From the NCBI RefSeq assembly GCF_018873765.1, contig NC_057924.1:17355542-17419541 (forward strand): DNA of 64,000 bases, written 5' to 3'. Positions 21,748 through 32,294 of the stretch are shown one piece after another. The translations under genes were made by a program, and so were the position numbers. Below the pieces are notes generated by a model. The model was given only the letters and a program-made list of their open reading frames with translations, was not told the origin of the DNA and made no database searches. Every line of letters begins with the position of its first letter. Position 1 is the stretch's first letter. The DNA is from Telopea speciosissima. Its lineage: Eukaryota > Streptophyta > Magnoliopsida > Proteales > Proteaceae.

Positions 21748-22729
21748 CCTCTATATAGGTTGAAAACTTGGCATATATGTTTGGACAAGTAACCTTATTC
21801 CCTCCAAAGTAATTATACACTCAAGTATGCTTAGGGAATGATATGAATGGACACGTGAACAAGTATTATCTGAGAAATTAAATATGACAAAAATAAATAA
21901 GGACTAAGTTTCGCTGCACCCACAGGACGGTTTACCCACCAACCTAGGATTCATAAACCCATATAGGGTTTTAATATGTTCCCAAAAAGCCCTCCCGATA
22001 CCCCCTCCTACCCTACGGTGAATGGGATCTCATTCAGTGTGGGTGTATGGAAATTCGATCCTATAGATGGTTGCATTCATGCATAAAATGCACCATCAAG
22101 TTATAGTTTAACTACTTCTGGTGCACAAGCAAGCAATTCAAATATAGAAAAAAGATCTCTGTCAGGGAGTGGCCTATGCCAGCACTCCCATGAGTCTATC
22201 TCTCTCCCCCCCATGTGAAAAGACACCTCTGCCCCGTTGTATTAAGGAGGAAATAGATAGACACATGGGAGTGCTGGCGTAGGCCACACTCCCGGATAGA
22301 AAACTGCTTCCTTTCAAATATAAATAAAAATTGAGAGCCTGTATCCCCTCCCCGCAGCTAATAACGCCACCCCATCTCACACCGTCTATGGGGTGTGGGG
22401 TCTACATCGCATTGATGATGTGAGATGAGGTGGGGTGATTACCTGGGGACAGGAACCTGATTAAAAAATTGAAAGCTTACAATAATGGTTGGGACTGTTA
22501 TTGATTGGAACTTATATTGTTAAGACATATTTACTAAAAAGATATTCGTTACCCCAAAAAAAAATTTATTGAAAAGATATTCGTCATGTAATCATGCATG
22601 GTCACACTAATCAATCACCAACCGATGTGGACCGTGTAAGACAAATGGTAATTATAAAAAGGAGAAAAGTTCTTTGTGGGGGACATAGGGGTCACAGTCA
22701 AACACAGTAGGGGGCGAAATGACTGCCCC
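21748..22729 (-). repeat. DMP array, block y/z-start, second copy in unit A
   Basis: Tandem partner of 20931-21747. It is 165 bp longer because an m1 MITE has inserted at 22149-22312. Confidence 0.8.
22149..22312. mobile_element. Palindromic MITE, family m1 (copy 2)
   Basis: Near-perfect palindrome around GGCCTATGCCAGCACTCCCATG...CATGGGAGTGCTGGCGTAGGCC, with TTCAAATAT on both sides (9-10 bp). The tandem partner block (21321 onwards) shows the empty site. Confidence 0.85.
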
Positions 22730-24112
22730 TCCTCCCCCCTGAAAAGCGAAAATCACGCCCCTTGAGATGCTAACGTGCCCTCTCATTGTCTGCCACGCGC
22801 ACATGGCCCTTGTGCTTTCCCATATGAAAATTGACATCATTGCTATTATAAAATACCATTTGTGTCCCCAACGAACACAGAAGACCACCCTTATTGTGAA
22901 AAGAACACTAAAGACAAATTGGGTATGGTGACAGGCTCAAGGTAACCAACTATGGATATAAATATCAAACTCATTTACTAAATCAATAAGATCATCGACA
23001 TACCTCTGACTCCGATTCACTTATCTCCTTCAAAAACTTATCATTTTTGGACGAAGAAAACGAGGTCTACCATGAAATATAAGAGAGGATCAAGTTAGCC
23101 AAGGAAACTTGCTATGAACAACACTAGGTGGGGAGAGGGGGGGGGGTGGAGGGGTGGTGTTGCAAACGCTAGCGATGGAGGATGGGTGATTGGAAAATAA
23201 CAAGAAATCTCTTTCTCTTGCCATATGAACGCGTTGACTTATCATCTTTATCCCTCTGCAAATATTGGAACTGACCTACCCATTAAACTATTGGATCGGT
23301 CCTAGTTAGAACTGAATTTTGGAACCAATTAGTAAATGCATGAGACGGGTTGGTTCTAAGATGGGTCTCCCAACAGTTCCAGAATTGAAAGACTAGATTG
23401 GAAACACCAAGATCCGTTTAAAACTTGAATATAATCAAATATTTGGCATTGTTGATTTGGATTTTCAAATTTTATATTTATTGGTATAAAAAATCCCATC
23501 CATATTTATGCCACTTTGAACACTCTCATTGGCCCCTCGCATTGGTGCAGGGACTCCACAGGAAATGATCTCTTGCCGTTATATTTTATAGGGGAAAGTT
23601 TTCCTTTACCCCAGAGTACGTAAAGGGTTCACTCACGAATCTACCTTCATAAATAAATACTCTTCCCCCATTTGTTGGATGACCAAAATGCCCTTCATGG
23701 TTCCCAAGCACCCATCAAGTGCATTGATGGCATCTGTCAAGGAATTCTCCTTTTCACCATGGCTTAAGGAAAACTTGTTTCCGAACTTATATAAAGGTTA
23801 AGTTGTAATTACAAAGAAAAATCAAGGGTTATGCGTCAAACAAACACTTATATTAGAGTGTTTAGAACTTTGAGGGCCCAAAACCATTAAAGAACCGGAA
23901 CTGAGCCATCCCATTTTCAATTTAACAAAAAAGAAAAAAAAAAAATGATAATGAGACCTTAACTCACTTTCTTTTGAATTATGAAGATAGATATAAATGA
24001 GGTGAATATAGAAAGATAAGAAAAAAGAAATCCAGATCCTCTATTGCCGAGCTGTCCGGCAGTTCAGACACAGTGAGGCATGCAATGACCGCCTTGCCCC
24101 TGCCCAAACGCC
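22730..24112 (-). repeat. DMP array, block z of unit A (3' flank of the gene)
   Basis: Conserved in all four units. Landmarks are AAAATTGA(C/T)ATCATTGCTATTAT, the GACGAAGAAAACGAGG motif, GGTGGTGTTGCAAACGCTAGCGATGG, CCATATGAACGCGTTGACTT and TGATGGCATCTGT. Non-coding. Positions 24030-24110, just past the gene, are half of a MITE related to 52270-52475 (GATCCTCTA...GAGCTGT...GACCGCCTT). Confidence 0.8.
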
Positions 24113-24715
24113 TTAGCGAGAAGAGAGAGGGAAGCCAATTCCATGACGAGTAGTAGGAAATGTGACAAAAAATGCGCTACCAATGACACCAATCCCAACT
24201 GGCAAAGCTGTGAGGAGTTCCATAGTCTCCTCTGATGGTGTTGGGTAGAAACAATTCACCACATTCTGATCAAATAGTGTAATAGCAGCAAAAACCAGAG
24301 TTGACATGAAAGCATGTAAGAAATCAATGAACTTAAGTTGATATTCTGAAGCATCCTCAGGAGGAACTGTGATAGAATCATCGATGATCCATAATCCTCT
24401 TAAGGTTGCTATTCCATAATGGACTACTCCTTTATCATCTCTGAAACTATCTGTAAAGGATAATAGAAAGCATAACAGACCACAAAAGATCACAAGGCCT
24501 GCTGTCATGGATCGGCTGGCAACATCACAGTCACCTTTGTCACTGAAGATTGGAGATAGAAGTTGGAATACAAACACTGTCCCTGTAGGGAGGAGATTGG
24601 CTAAATTGGATACACTTTGAAAAGTTAAGCTTATGGCCTTCAGTAGAAGCTTAGTCCGATCAGGGTCCGGTGTTGAACGTCGCCGGAGGAGTGGCCGACG
24701 TTGATGTTCATCCAT
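24113..24715 (-). CDS. DUF679 membrane protein (DMP family), copy A
   Basis: Intronless 200-codon gene, as usual for the DMP family. The start is ATG at 24715-24713 (MDEHQRRPLL); upstream in-frame codons are TTG ATC. The protein has a basic, Pro-rich N-terminus and four predicted membrane helices at about residues 37-57, 70-90, 129-149 and 168-187. The family signatures are ANLLPTGTVFVFQLLSPIF, TDSFRDDKG..HYGIAT..GLWI, and the C-terminal PTTRHGIGFPLSSR. DMP proteins sit in ER, tonoplast or plasma membranes; relatives act in senescence-linked membrane remodelling and, for DMP8/9, in gamete fusion. Which role applies here cannot be read from the sequence. All signatures are intact and no break is seen, so it is a good candidate for a working copy. 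It is one of four copies in this array and differs from copy D by one residue (Ala181 here, Val in D). Confidence 0.92.
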   Translation of the reverse strand: MDEHQRRPLLRRRSTPDPDRTKLLLKAISLTFQSVSNLANLLPTGTVFVFQLLSPIFSDKGDCDVASRSMTAGLVIFCGLLCFLLSFTDSFRDDKGVVHYGIATLRGLWIIDDSITVPPEDASEYQLKFIDFLHAFMSTLVFAAITLFDQNVVNCFYPTPSEETMELLTALPVGIGVIGSAFFVTFPTTRHGIGFPLSSR

Positions 24716-25338
24716 GATCAATTTGGAGTTTGGTTTTCACAATTCTTTTGGGAGGAAGAGGTAAAGGGGTTGAGATGTATAAGTAATGGGGAGAAGAGAA
24801 GAGAAGCTCAAACCATTTTTGTTTTTTGCTTTTTTTTTTTTTTTTTTTTTTTGGGTAAACAGAAATGTTCAAAGCACGGCAACATTGTTTTTCTTAATTC
24901 CTGAGCTGAGTTCATGCCATGAGTAGTTACTTAACAAGCAATTTAACATAAAATGATTTTATTACTTCACTTAAGACTTATATAATGTACTTTGATTTGC
25001 CTTGTAACAGTTTAAAGTTTTGTCTTATTGTTATTATTAATTAAGCTTGTGTGTCCATTTGCATCTCATTAGCTTTAATCTTTCCAAACACTGGTCAAGA
25101 TTGTGATGGTAATCTCCTTGTCCCTTAACCCTTGCATTGCTTCATAAATAAATTATTATGTTCTTTGGATTCTCTAGATTGAATTATTTTATAGAACTTC
25201 TATCTTCTCCTTTAATAATTTCTGTGAAAGATCCACTTCCAGTATTCCATATCAAGGATTAAGTTTTCTTGCACGCAACAATCAGCTTTTTTGTAATTAT
25301 TCGGCAAGTTAATAATCTTAGAGAATAATATTTTTTTT
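24716..25338 (-). repeat. DMP array, block w of unit A (5' flank of the gene)
   Basis: Upstream region shared with copies C (37117 onwards) and D (41945 onwards). The minus strand has CCCCATTACTTATACATC about 70 bp before the ATG, a possible TATA-type promoter. A 24-base T run lies at about 24829-24852 in A and is also long in D but short in C. It contains CTTAACCCTTGCATTGCTTC and GAATAATATTTTTTTT landmarks. Confidence 0.75.
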
Positions 25339-25472
25339 GGGAAAAAGAACTCCCATGAGTCCCTCTTTCTTCCCCATATGAAAAAACACATTTGCCCATT
25401 TTTTGAGGAGGAGAGAGATAGATACATGCGAGTGTTGGCGTAAGCCACACACTCAGGCAAATAACCAGTTCA
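25339..25472. mobile_element. Palindromic MITE, m1-related (unit A, partial)
   Basis: ACTCCCATGAGTC...TGCGAGTGTTGGCGTAAGCC. The left arm lacks the GGCCTATGCCAG part still present in the equivalent copies at 32677, 37716 and 44594. Confidence 0.7.
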
Positions 25473-25483
25473 CATTGTTTTTT

Positions 25484-25650
25484 TGGGAAGGATAGGTATG
25501 CTAGTGGTATGCCGTATGCTAGCACAATACGTGTCTATCTTTCTCTTCCACCCTTTGAAATGATTCCCTTACCCCTCAAAGGGAGGAAAAGAGAGATAAA
25601 CAAATAGGGTGTCAGCATACGGTATACCGCTAGCATACTCAGCCTTTTCC
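25484..25650. mobile_element. Fold-back MITE, family m2 (complete, unit A)
   Basis: Arms TATGCTAG(T/C)GGTATGCCGTATGCTAGCA and its inverse GTCAGCATACGGTATACCGCTAGCATA enclose ~100 bp; the ends are GGGAAGGATA and GCCTTTTCCC. An equivalent complete copy is at 44752-44918 and right-arm-deleted copies are at 32827 and 37859. Confidence 0.75.
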
Positions 25651-25867
25651 CATTTTTTTAAGAAAATTGCGTTATTTCCTATACTTTTTTATTTTTCTTA
25701 AGAAAACGACGAGGTTCCGTGGTGAATATTATCGTACATACATCACATACTACGTACGTGCCTTCATAACCACGATTGGTGATAAACTAATAATCAAAAG
25801 AGAGAGAAGTTTAAAAAAATTCTCTTCCCTTCCTATTATTCCTATGTTTATTTGCTATAAATCTTTT

Positions 25868-26036
25868 GGGAAGCAGTTTTCTGTACGGGAGTATGGCCTG
25901 CGCCAGCACTCCCATGTGTCTATCTTTCTCCTCATTAAAACAAGTGGGTAGAGGTGTCTTTTCACATGGGGAGGAGAGAGATAGACTCATGGGAGTGCTG
26001 GCATAGGTCACACTCCCGGACGGAGAACATTTTCCC
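25868..26036. mobile_element. Palindromic MITE, family m1 (copy 3)
   Basis: GGGAAGCAGTTTTCTGTACG...GAGAACATTTTCCC with the typical central arms. It is flanked by AAATCTTTT and AAATATTTT, a 9-bp duplication with one mismatch. The equivalent place in unit D (45121-45130) has no element. Confidence 0.8.
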
Positions 26037-26064
26037 AAATATTTTTAGGAGATCCCTTTGTTCT

Positions 26065-27467
26065 TTATTATTAGGGAAAATTACTTGAACACCCCTTGTA
26101 CTATGGCCATTTTGCTTAGTCTCCCCAATGTTTGAAACAATTACTTGACACCCCCCGAAACCTGACGGTGTTAGTCTGTTGTTAGTGTTTAATTGGAAAT
26201 GTCCATTTTATCATTATCACCTATTCAAAAGAAAACAGTGGATAAATTACCAAATTACTCTTCTTCTACCCTTATCACCTATTCAAAAGAAAATAGTGGA
26301 TAAATTACCAAATTACCCTTCTTCTTCTTATCGCAAACAACCCAGAATATCCTACCACCGGCCATTAAAAAAAAACCCCAACCATTGTTTTCGTCACGAC
26401 GACGGCAGAATCTTTCTCTCACTCTCTTCGCCAAACCCCAAAAGATTACCCAAAATAGCATATCCAAAGAACCAGTAGAGAGATCGATTAATAGTCCACC
26501 AAAATAGGAAGAGAATCAGAATTAGAAGGTTTAAACTAGGGCTTAAACCAGCCAGCCAAATAGACCTTTAACCTGGATCGAGTGGAGCTCTCTAGAGAAA
26601 GAATAAATTTTTCGAATATGGGCCTGATCAAAAGAATTCTTGCAGAGAAGTTGCACCTTGAGATTGCAGCAGAGACAATCCTAAAACCAGTGAGCCGATA
26701 TGAATCCCATGAGAAAATTCCAGATCTGATAGATCTCTGTTTAACAGGCCTTCAAAGGCAGGTCGAGTGCTTCTTGAATGGGGCAGGAACAACCCTCCAA
26801 ATATCAGTCCTATTGGCTGTATGATGGCTGAGATTTGGGTCTTCGAATATCCAACAGAAAACAGAAAACAGAAAATAGAAAACAGAAAATATATGTATGC
26901 ACATGAAAAAAAAAAAAGCAAAAGGTAGCCATGGCTACTGCTTCAAGAACCGGCAGTCAATGTGTTGTATAAACATTTTTTTCAGCCCTTAACAATAAAA
27001 AATAAAGTAAGAAGAAGATGTCTAAAGTTTGTTGATTGTTTTTTAGGCAACAGGGCAACGGCATCTCAGATTTATTTGTTTTTTTTTGTACCTGAATCGG
27101 CCATGAAAGAGATTTATTAGGGTTTGAATCTGAAATCATTTAAGGGTTTTGGGTTATTTTGATTTGAAATTTGTTTAAGAAAAAATAACTTATTTCTTAA
27201 ATCTGTTAGGGTTTGAATATGAAATCGGTGGGTTGTAGGGATAAGAAGGAGGAAGAGGGTAAAAGGGTCACTTCACTGCCCTTTAAGGGTAGTTTAGGCA
27301 TTACAAAAAATTTAACCGATGACATCATCACTAAACTAATGGACTTGACCTACTTGAAAGAAATGGTATACTGCAGGGGGTGTTCAAGTAATTGTTTCAC
27401 ACGTTGGGGAGACTAGGCAAAATGGCCATAGTACAGAGGGTGTCCAAGTAATTTTCTCTTATTATTA
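26065..27467. mobile_element. Long-TIR Mutator-like element M1 with target duplication
   Basis: The element proper is 26074-27458 (1,385 bp). TIRs of about 57 bp begin GGGAAAATTACTTGAACACC and end in GGTGT(C)CAAGTAATTTTCTC. Flanking copies of TTATTATTA (26065-26073 and 27459-27467) give the 9-bp duplication typical of Mutator elements. Unit D (45148-45170) has the empty site. The inside has no transposase. An 80-codon frame on the plus strand (about 26582-26824, no ATG start at its beginning) is not recognised; it could be part of a captured gene. A short repeat of CACCTATTCAAAAGAAAA lies near 26220 and 26277. Confidence 0.85.
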
Positions 27468-28903
27468 TTATTTTTTTTTTGGTCGAGTGACTTCCTGCCA
27501 TCTTCAAGATGCAATCACCAACTAAAGATACGTTATGAATTTGTTTTCATAAATTTTTGAGTTATTTAATATTGTACAAGATAAATTAAGACACAAGCAA
27601 ACCTCAACCCCAACGGATATTCTGTGATAATATCTAGGGCTGTAAACGGATCGGATTCGGCTCGGATAGTGCTATATCCTCATCCGCATCCGATTAGCTA
27701 TCGGACGGATTCGGATAGTGCTAAATGGATACGGACACGGATATGGATCTGATATTTTATCCGTTTACATGTGAATATAGCTTTTCGGATAGCTATAGCC
27801 TATTCGTATCCGCATCCGTTTAGCTTTCGGACGGATTCGGATAGTGCTAAATGGATACGAACACGGATACGGAAACGGATTTCAACTACTCATTTACACC
27901 CCTAATTAATATCTACAGCCTTGGCATCCTCATCCAAAAATCAAAATGGCGGAGTGATCATCGGGCAACTCTTTATGGAAGAAGCTCGCTCATATAAAAT
28001 TGCACATTAATTCTTTGAGTCGATTTAAGCAAAGAAACCAAATCCCAGATTCTTAGATCGATTGTTTCAGATCTGAGAGAGAACTGCTAAAACTTTTGGG
28101 ACTGCAAGTACCGCCCATGAGAGCAAATAGCAAATAAAAACTCAAATAATGGGAAAAAAATAGAAGAAGATCAGGTCGCCATGATACCCTGGTCGCCCAT
28201 CAACAGAACGGAAGGATTTGCCCATCAAATCCATCGATGGCCGTTTCTCTGTTCCAAAACTATAAAACCATTATTCCATTTCTCAAGCAATTGATATTTT
28301 TTTGTTTGTGTCTGAGGACCCTATTCAAAAACACAAGTTGTTCATGATGTTATTTTCAGAGAAGTTAAAATGGAATTGCTTTGTTTGTTGTTTGTATGAA
28401 AGGTGTTTGATGAAATGCTTAGTATGTATATACCACCTTGTGCCTACGAATGGTATACATTATTGTGATGTACTCACTATCTCACCAGCATTAGAAAATC
28501 AAGAATAGATTTTAGTTAGACATGTGCCAAACAACATTCCCATTCTATGAGGAATGCATTCTCCATCTTGAGAATGAGAATGTGCATTCTAAGGATGGGA
28601 ATGTATACCAAACACATCCTTACATTTGTCCTTAAATTTAATTGGCTTGAATTTGTAATCCCAAAGGTGTAGCTCAATTGACAAGGGTGTTAGGAATTAA
28701 TAACACAATAGAACAACAATTTGTAAACAAAAAACCGAAAAAGAGATTTTTTTTTATTTTTTTAAAAGAAGACCAACTATTTTTATTTATGTATATTTAA
28801 GTACACCTCTCTGTATAAGTATACACATATACAAATTCACAATCCCTAAAAAAAAACCACTCTCATCGACAAATCCCAACCTCTCTCATTGACAAATCCC
28901 CTC
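27468..28903. repeat. DMP array, block v of unit A
   Basis: Matches 45145-46530 beside copy D. Landmarks are AAATTAAGACACAAGCAAACCTC, GAAGAAGCTCGCTCATATAA, GATCAGGT(C/A)GCCATGATA and GAATGCATTCTCCATCTTGAG. No gene. The short GTGTAGCTCAATTG(A/G)CAAGGGTG motif near 28667 has a tRNA-like A box and may be a SINE scrap. The block ends at a junction at 28897-28904. Confidence 0.8.
27635..27904. mobile_element. Short hAT element of the TAGGG(C/T)TGTAAA family
   Basis: TAGGGCTGTAAACGG...TTTACACCCCTA ends and internal GGATTCGGATAGTGCTAAATGG repeats. Flanks are ATAATATC (27627-27634) and TTAATATC (27906-27913). Unit D at about 45528-45540 has the empty site GATAATATCTACAG. A non-autonomous relative of the 2.5-kb element at 7559. 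Confidence 0.85.
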
Positions 28904-28904
28904 C
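28897..28904. other. Duplication junction v|z with short homology
   Basis: TCCCCTCC joins block v (in D: GAATCCCCTCAAAC, about 46522) to block z (elsewhere: GTATCCCCTCCCTGCAG). Both parents share TCCCCTC at the join. Confidence 0.7.
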
Positions 28905-29332
28905 TTGTAGCTAATAACGCCATCCCATCTCCCACCGTCTATGGGGTGTGGGGTCTACATCGCATTGATGATGTGAGATGGGGTGGGGTGATTACTTGGG
29001 GAGAGGAACCTGATTAAAAAATTGAAGGCTTACAATAATGGTTGGGACCGTTATTGATTGGAACTTATATTGTTAAGAGTTATTTACTAAAAAGATATTC
29101 CTTACCCCAAAAAAAATTTACTAAAAAGATATTCTTCATGTAATCATGCATGGTCACATCTTTACCAAAAACAAAAAAATCATGCATGGTCACACTAATC
29201 AATCACCAACCGATGTGGACCATGTAAGACAAATGATAATTATAAAAAATAGAAAAGTTCTTTGTCGGGACACAGGGGTCATGTCCAGACATAGTGGGGG
29301 GGAGGGTGAAATAACTGCCCCCCCCTCCATGA
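28905..29332 (-). repeat. DMP array, block z of unit B, left part
   Basis: Starts inside the y/z region at GTAGCTAATAACGCC and continues as in other units until the Mutator-like element M2. A small local duplication around CATGCATGGTCACA is present near 29146-29190. Confidence 0.8.
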
Positions 29333-29640
29333 AAAGCGAAAGGGAAAATTTCAAGGACACCCCCTATAAGTATTCAATATGTCACGGACTTACCAAACTT
29401 TGAAAAAATATCACAGACTACCCTTACTTTATGTTTTTATTTCAATTTAGTCCACTCCGTTAGGCCTGTGCAGTTAAGTTGCTGTTAATTCTTTTATAAT
29501 AATGAAATTATCCTTACCACAGTGAACTCCCTATAATACCCTTAATGATGAATTAATGATGTTAGAACTTAGTTTTTTATAAAAAAACAATTTTGCCTTT
29601 GTTTTTATTCAATACTTTTTTGTTATTCCTTTTTTCTTCC

Positions 29641-29720
29641 CTTCTTCTTCTCGTTCTTCTCCTCCTGCTGTTTCTTCCTCCGCCGCCACCACCATCACCA
29701 CCGCCACCCCCTCCAGCCCT
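29641..29720 (+). repeat. C/T-rich, CCN-repeat tract inside M2
   Basis: CTTCTTC and CCGCCACCACCATCACC simple-sequence stretches. Proline-rich and leucine-rich frames here are by-products of composition. Confidence 0.6.
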
Positions 29721-30151
29721 CCTTCTTTTGCTCCCCTACAACCCCGCCACCACCCTCTCCAGTCTCCCCTGCCCGACCATGCTCTCAGTAATCCAACCCC
29801 ATAAAAACCCTAACTCTACAAATTAAAACCCTAACCCTATAAATTAAATGCTAAATATCGTTTGTCCTGGAGATCGATCACCCTCATTTAATAGTTAGAA
29901 ACGATTTCAACTTTGACAGATCAATATTTCCATTAACTTACATAATCAAATTCACCACGCTCTACTATTTGAAGCAGGTCTAATTCAAATATTCAAAGTT
30001 TGAACAAATCAAAATTTTTTTTTTTTTTATTCTTCTTTGCTCATCCCTTTTATTCAGGCCATTTCTTGAGATGGAAAGTTTAGATGTGGGGTTTGTTGTA
30101 TCGGAGGAGATTAGTCCGATTAGTCCCTTCTTTGGTTCTTCCCTTCGGCCA

Positions 30152-30530
30152 TCACAAATTTTTGAAAATGGGGTTTGAAAGGAAAAGAATTTTCTGAGGG
30201 TAATAGAAGAGTGTAGAAGGAGATAGCAGGGCGAGGGCGGTGGTAGCCTTGACGGCCAGGGTGGCCGCAGTGAGGCGATACTTTAAGCGACTGGTGTGAA
30301 GGACAAAGTAGATCTGACCGGGTTGTAATTCTTCAGAGGAATCGAGGGCAGGAATGTAATCGTCGTAACAGAGACCATCAGAGTTGCAGAGGAAGCAGGG
30401 CGAGGTTTCGATTTCGAAGACCAGCGATACTGTGATGGGTATGGGGTATTTGCGGAGATTGCCATTCATAGAGATGACATCGGCCGTGGAGGGAGCGAAG
30501 GGACCATCGGTGGTATCTGAAGAGAAAATC
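30152..30530 (-). pseudogene. Captured DUF4228/PADRE-domain gene fragment
   Basis: The minus-strand frame reads ADVISMNGNLRKYPIPITVS, then SPCFLCNSDGLCYDDYIPAL, ELQPGQIYFVLHTSRLKYRL and TLAVKATTALALLS. This is the order of the plant PADRE (DUF4228) domain: an N-terminal small beta part, a 'SSFFLCNSD...YDDYI..LD' middle, and the 'LQPGQIYF.LP.SRLKYRL...LAVKAS' C-terminal block. A methionine is at 30469, but similarity starts upstream of it, so the true start is uncertain. PADRE proteins are small, often stress- or pathogen-responsive, and biochemically uncharacterised. It lies wholly inside the Mutator-like element M2, so it is a transposon-borne copy. The frame is open, so expression of a short protein is possible. 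Confidence 0.75.
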
Positions 30531-30887
30531 TAAGGAGGATCGGCTCTTGGTTTTCCCCTAGCTCAGGGAAATCCATCCCTGTTTCAGACTTTTTTGCTCC
30601 TTGCCGCTGGTAAAAGTCGCCGTAGTCGGAGCAGGTGATGAAGATGAAATGACAGTTTTGTCTTTTTATTTAAATAACTAAGGGGTAAAATGGATATTTA
30701 GGGAAGAAGATGAAATGATAGTTTTGTCATTTTATTTAAATAACTAAGAGGTAAAATGGATATTTCACCTTTGGGTACTAACTGTGCTTAACATCAGGGC
30801 GAAGGTTGCCATTTTGACCAAGTTTGGTAAGTCCGTGACATATTGAATATTTATAGGGGGTGTCCGTGAAATTTTCCCAAAGCGAAA

Positions 30888-32294
30888 ATCTCGCCCCTGA
30901 GATGCCAACGTGCCGTCATTGGCTGTCACACACACATGGCCCTTGTGCTCTCCCATATAAAAATTGATATCATTGCTATTATATAATACCATTTGTGTCC
31001 CCAACGAACAAAGAAGACCACCCTTATTGTGAAAAGAACACCAAGGACAAATTGGGTATGGTGATAGGCTCAATGGAACCAACAATGGTTACAAATATCA
31101 AACCCACTTACTAAATCAATAAGATCATCTACATGCCTTTGACTCCGACTCCGAGTCACTCATCTCCTTCAAAAACTCATCATTTGTGGACGAAGAAAAC
31201 GAGGCCTAACACGAAATATAAGAGCTGGTCAAGTTAGCCAAGGAAACTTGCTATGAACCACACTAGGTGGGGAGAGGGGGCTGGAGGGGTGGTGTTGCAA
31301 AAGCTAGCGATGGAGGATGGGTGATTGGAAAATAACAAGAAATCTCTCTCTCTCTCTCTCTCTCTCCATATGAACGCGTTGACTTGTCATCTTTATCCCT
31401 ATGCAAATATTGGAACTGACCCATCCATTAAACTATTGGATCGGTTCTAGTTAGAACTGAATTTTGGAACCAATTAGTAAATCAGACGGGTTTGTTCTAA
31501 GATGGGTCTCCCAACAGTTCCAGAATTGAAAGACCAGATTGGAATCGGCTAGAATTGTAATCACCAAGATCCGTTTAAAACTTGAATATAATCAAATATT
31601 TGGCATCGTTGATTTGGATTTTCAAATTTTAGATTTATTGGTATAAAAAATCCCATCCGTATTTATGCCAATGTGAGCACTCTCATTGGCCCCCTGCACT
31701 GGTGCAGGGGCTACACAACCAAGTAGTGGTCTCTTGCCGTTATATTTTATAGGGGAAAGTTTTCCTTCACCCCAGAGTAAAGGGTTTTCTCACAAATCTA
31801 CCTTCATTAATAGTCCCCTCCCCCCATTTGTTGGATGATCAAAATGCACATCATGGTTCCCAGGCACCCATCAAGCGCAATGATGGCATCTGTGAAGGAA
31901 TTCCTTTTCACCATGGCTTAAGGAAAACTTGTTTCGTAACTTATATAAGGGTTATGTAGTAATTACAAAGAAAAATCAAGGGTTATGTGTCAAACAAACA
32001 CTTATATTTGAGCATTTAGAACTTTGAGGGCCCAAAACCGTTAAAGAACCGGAACTGAGCCATCCCATTTTCAATTTAACAAAGAAGAAACAAAAAAGAG
32101 AGGATAATGAGACCTTAACTCTCAAAACATTCTTTTGAATTATGAAGATAGATATAAATGAGGTGAATATAGAAAGATAAGAAAAAAGAACCAAAAACTT
32201 TTGCAATCCAGATCCTCTACTCGGCACTCGGCAGGACCGTGCAATCTAGACACAGTGAGGCATGTAGTGACCGCCTTGCCCCTGCCCAAACCCC
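30888..32294 (-). repeat. DMP array, block z of unit B, right part
   Basis: Continues z after the M2 insertion up to the broken DMP copy B. It contains a (TC)n microsatellite at about 31346-31372 that is longer than in other units. It ends with the MITE half (GATCCTCTACTCGGCACTC...) next to the gene. Confidence 0.8.

Larger units (their letters stand above)
29333..30887. mobile_element. Long-TIR Mutator-like element M2 (Pack-MULE) with target duplication
   Basis: The element proper is 29342-30878 (1,537 bp). TIRs of about 59 bp start GGGAAAATTTCAAGGACACC and end GGTGTCCGTGAAATTTTCCC. AAAGCGAAA is duplicated at 29333-29341 and 30879-30887 (9 bp). Units C and D have the empty site GAAAAGCGAAAATCTCGCC. 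It contains no transposase but carries a host gene fragment of the DUF4228/PADRE family (30152-30530). Its TIRs resemble those of M1 in the first ~20 bases. Confidence 0.9.

Noticed and set aside
28667-28710. tRNA-like motif GTGTAGCTCAATTG
   Set aside because: It has an A-box-like stretch but no anticodon stem, B box or cloverleaf; perhaps a SINE scrap. Repeated at 46288 and 46793.
29593-29826. Leu/Pro-rich frame
   Set aside because: Composition artefact of CTT and CCN simple repeats inside a Mutator-like element.
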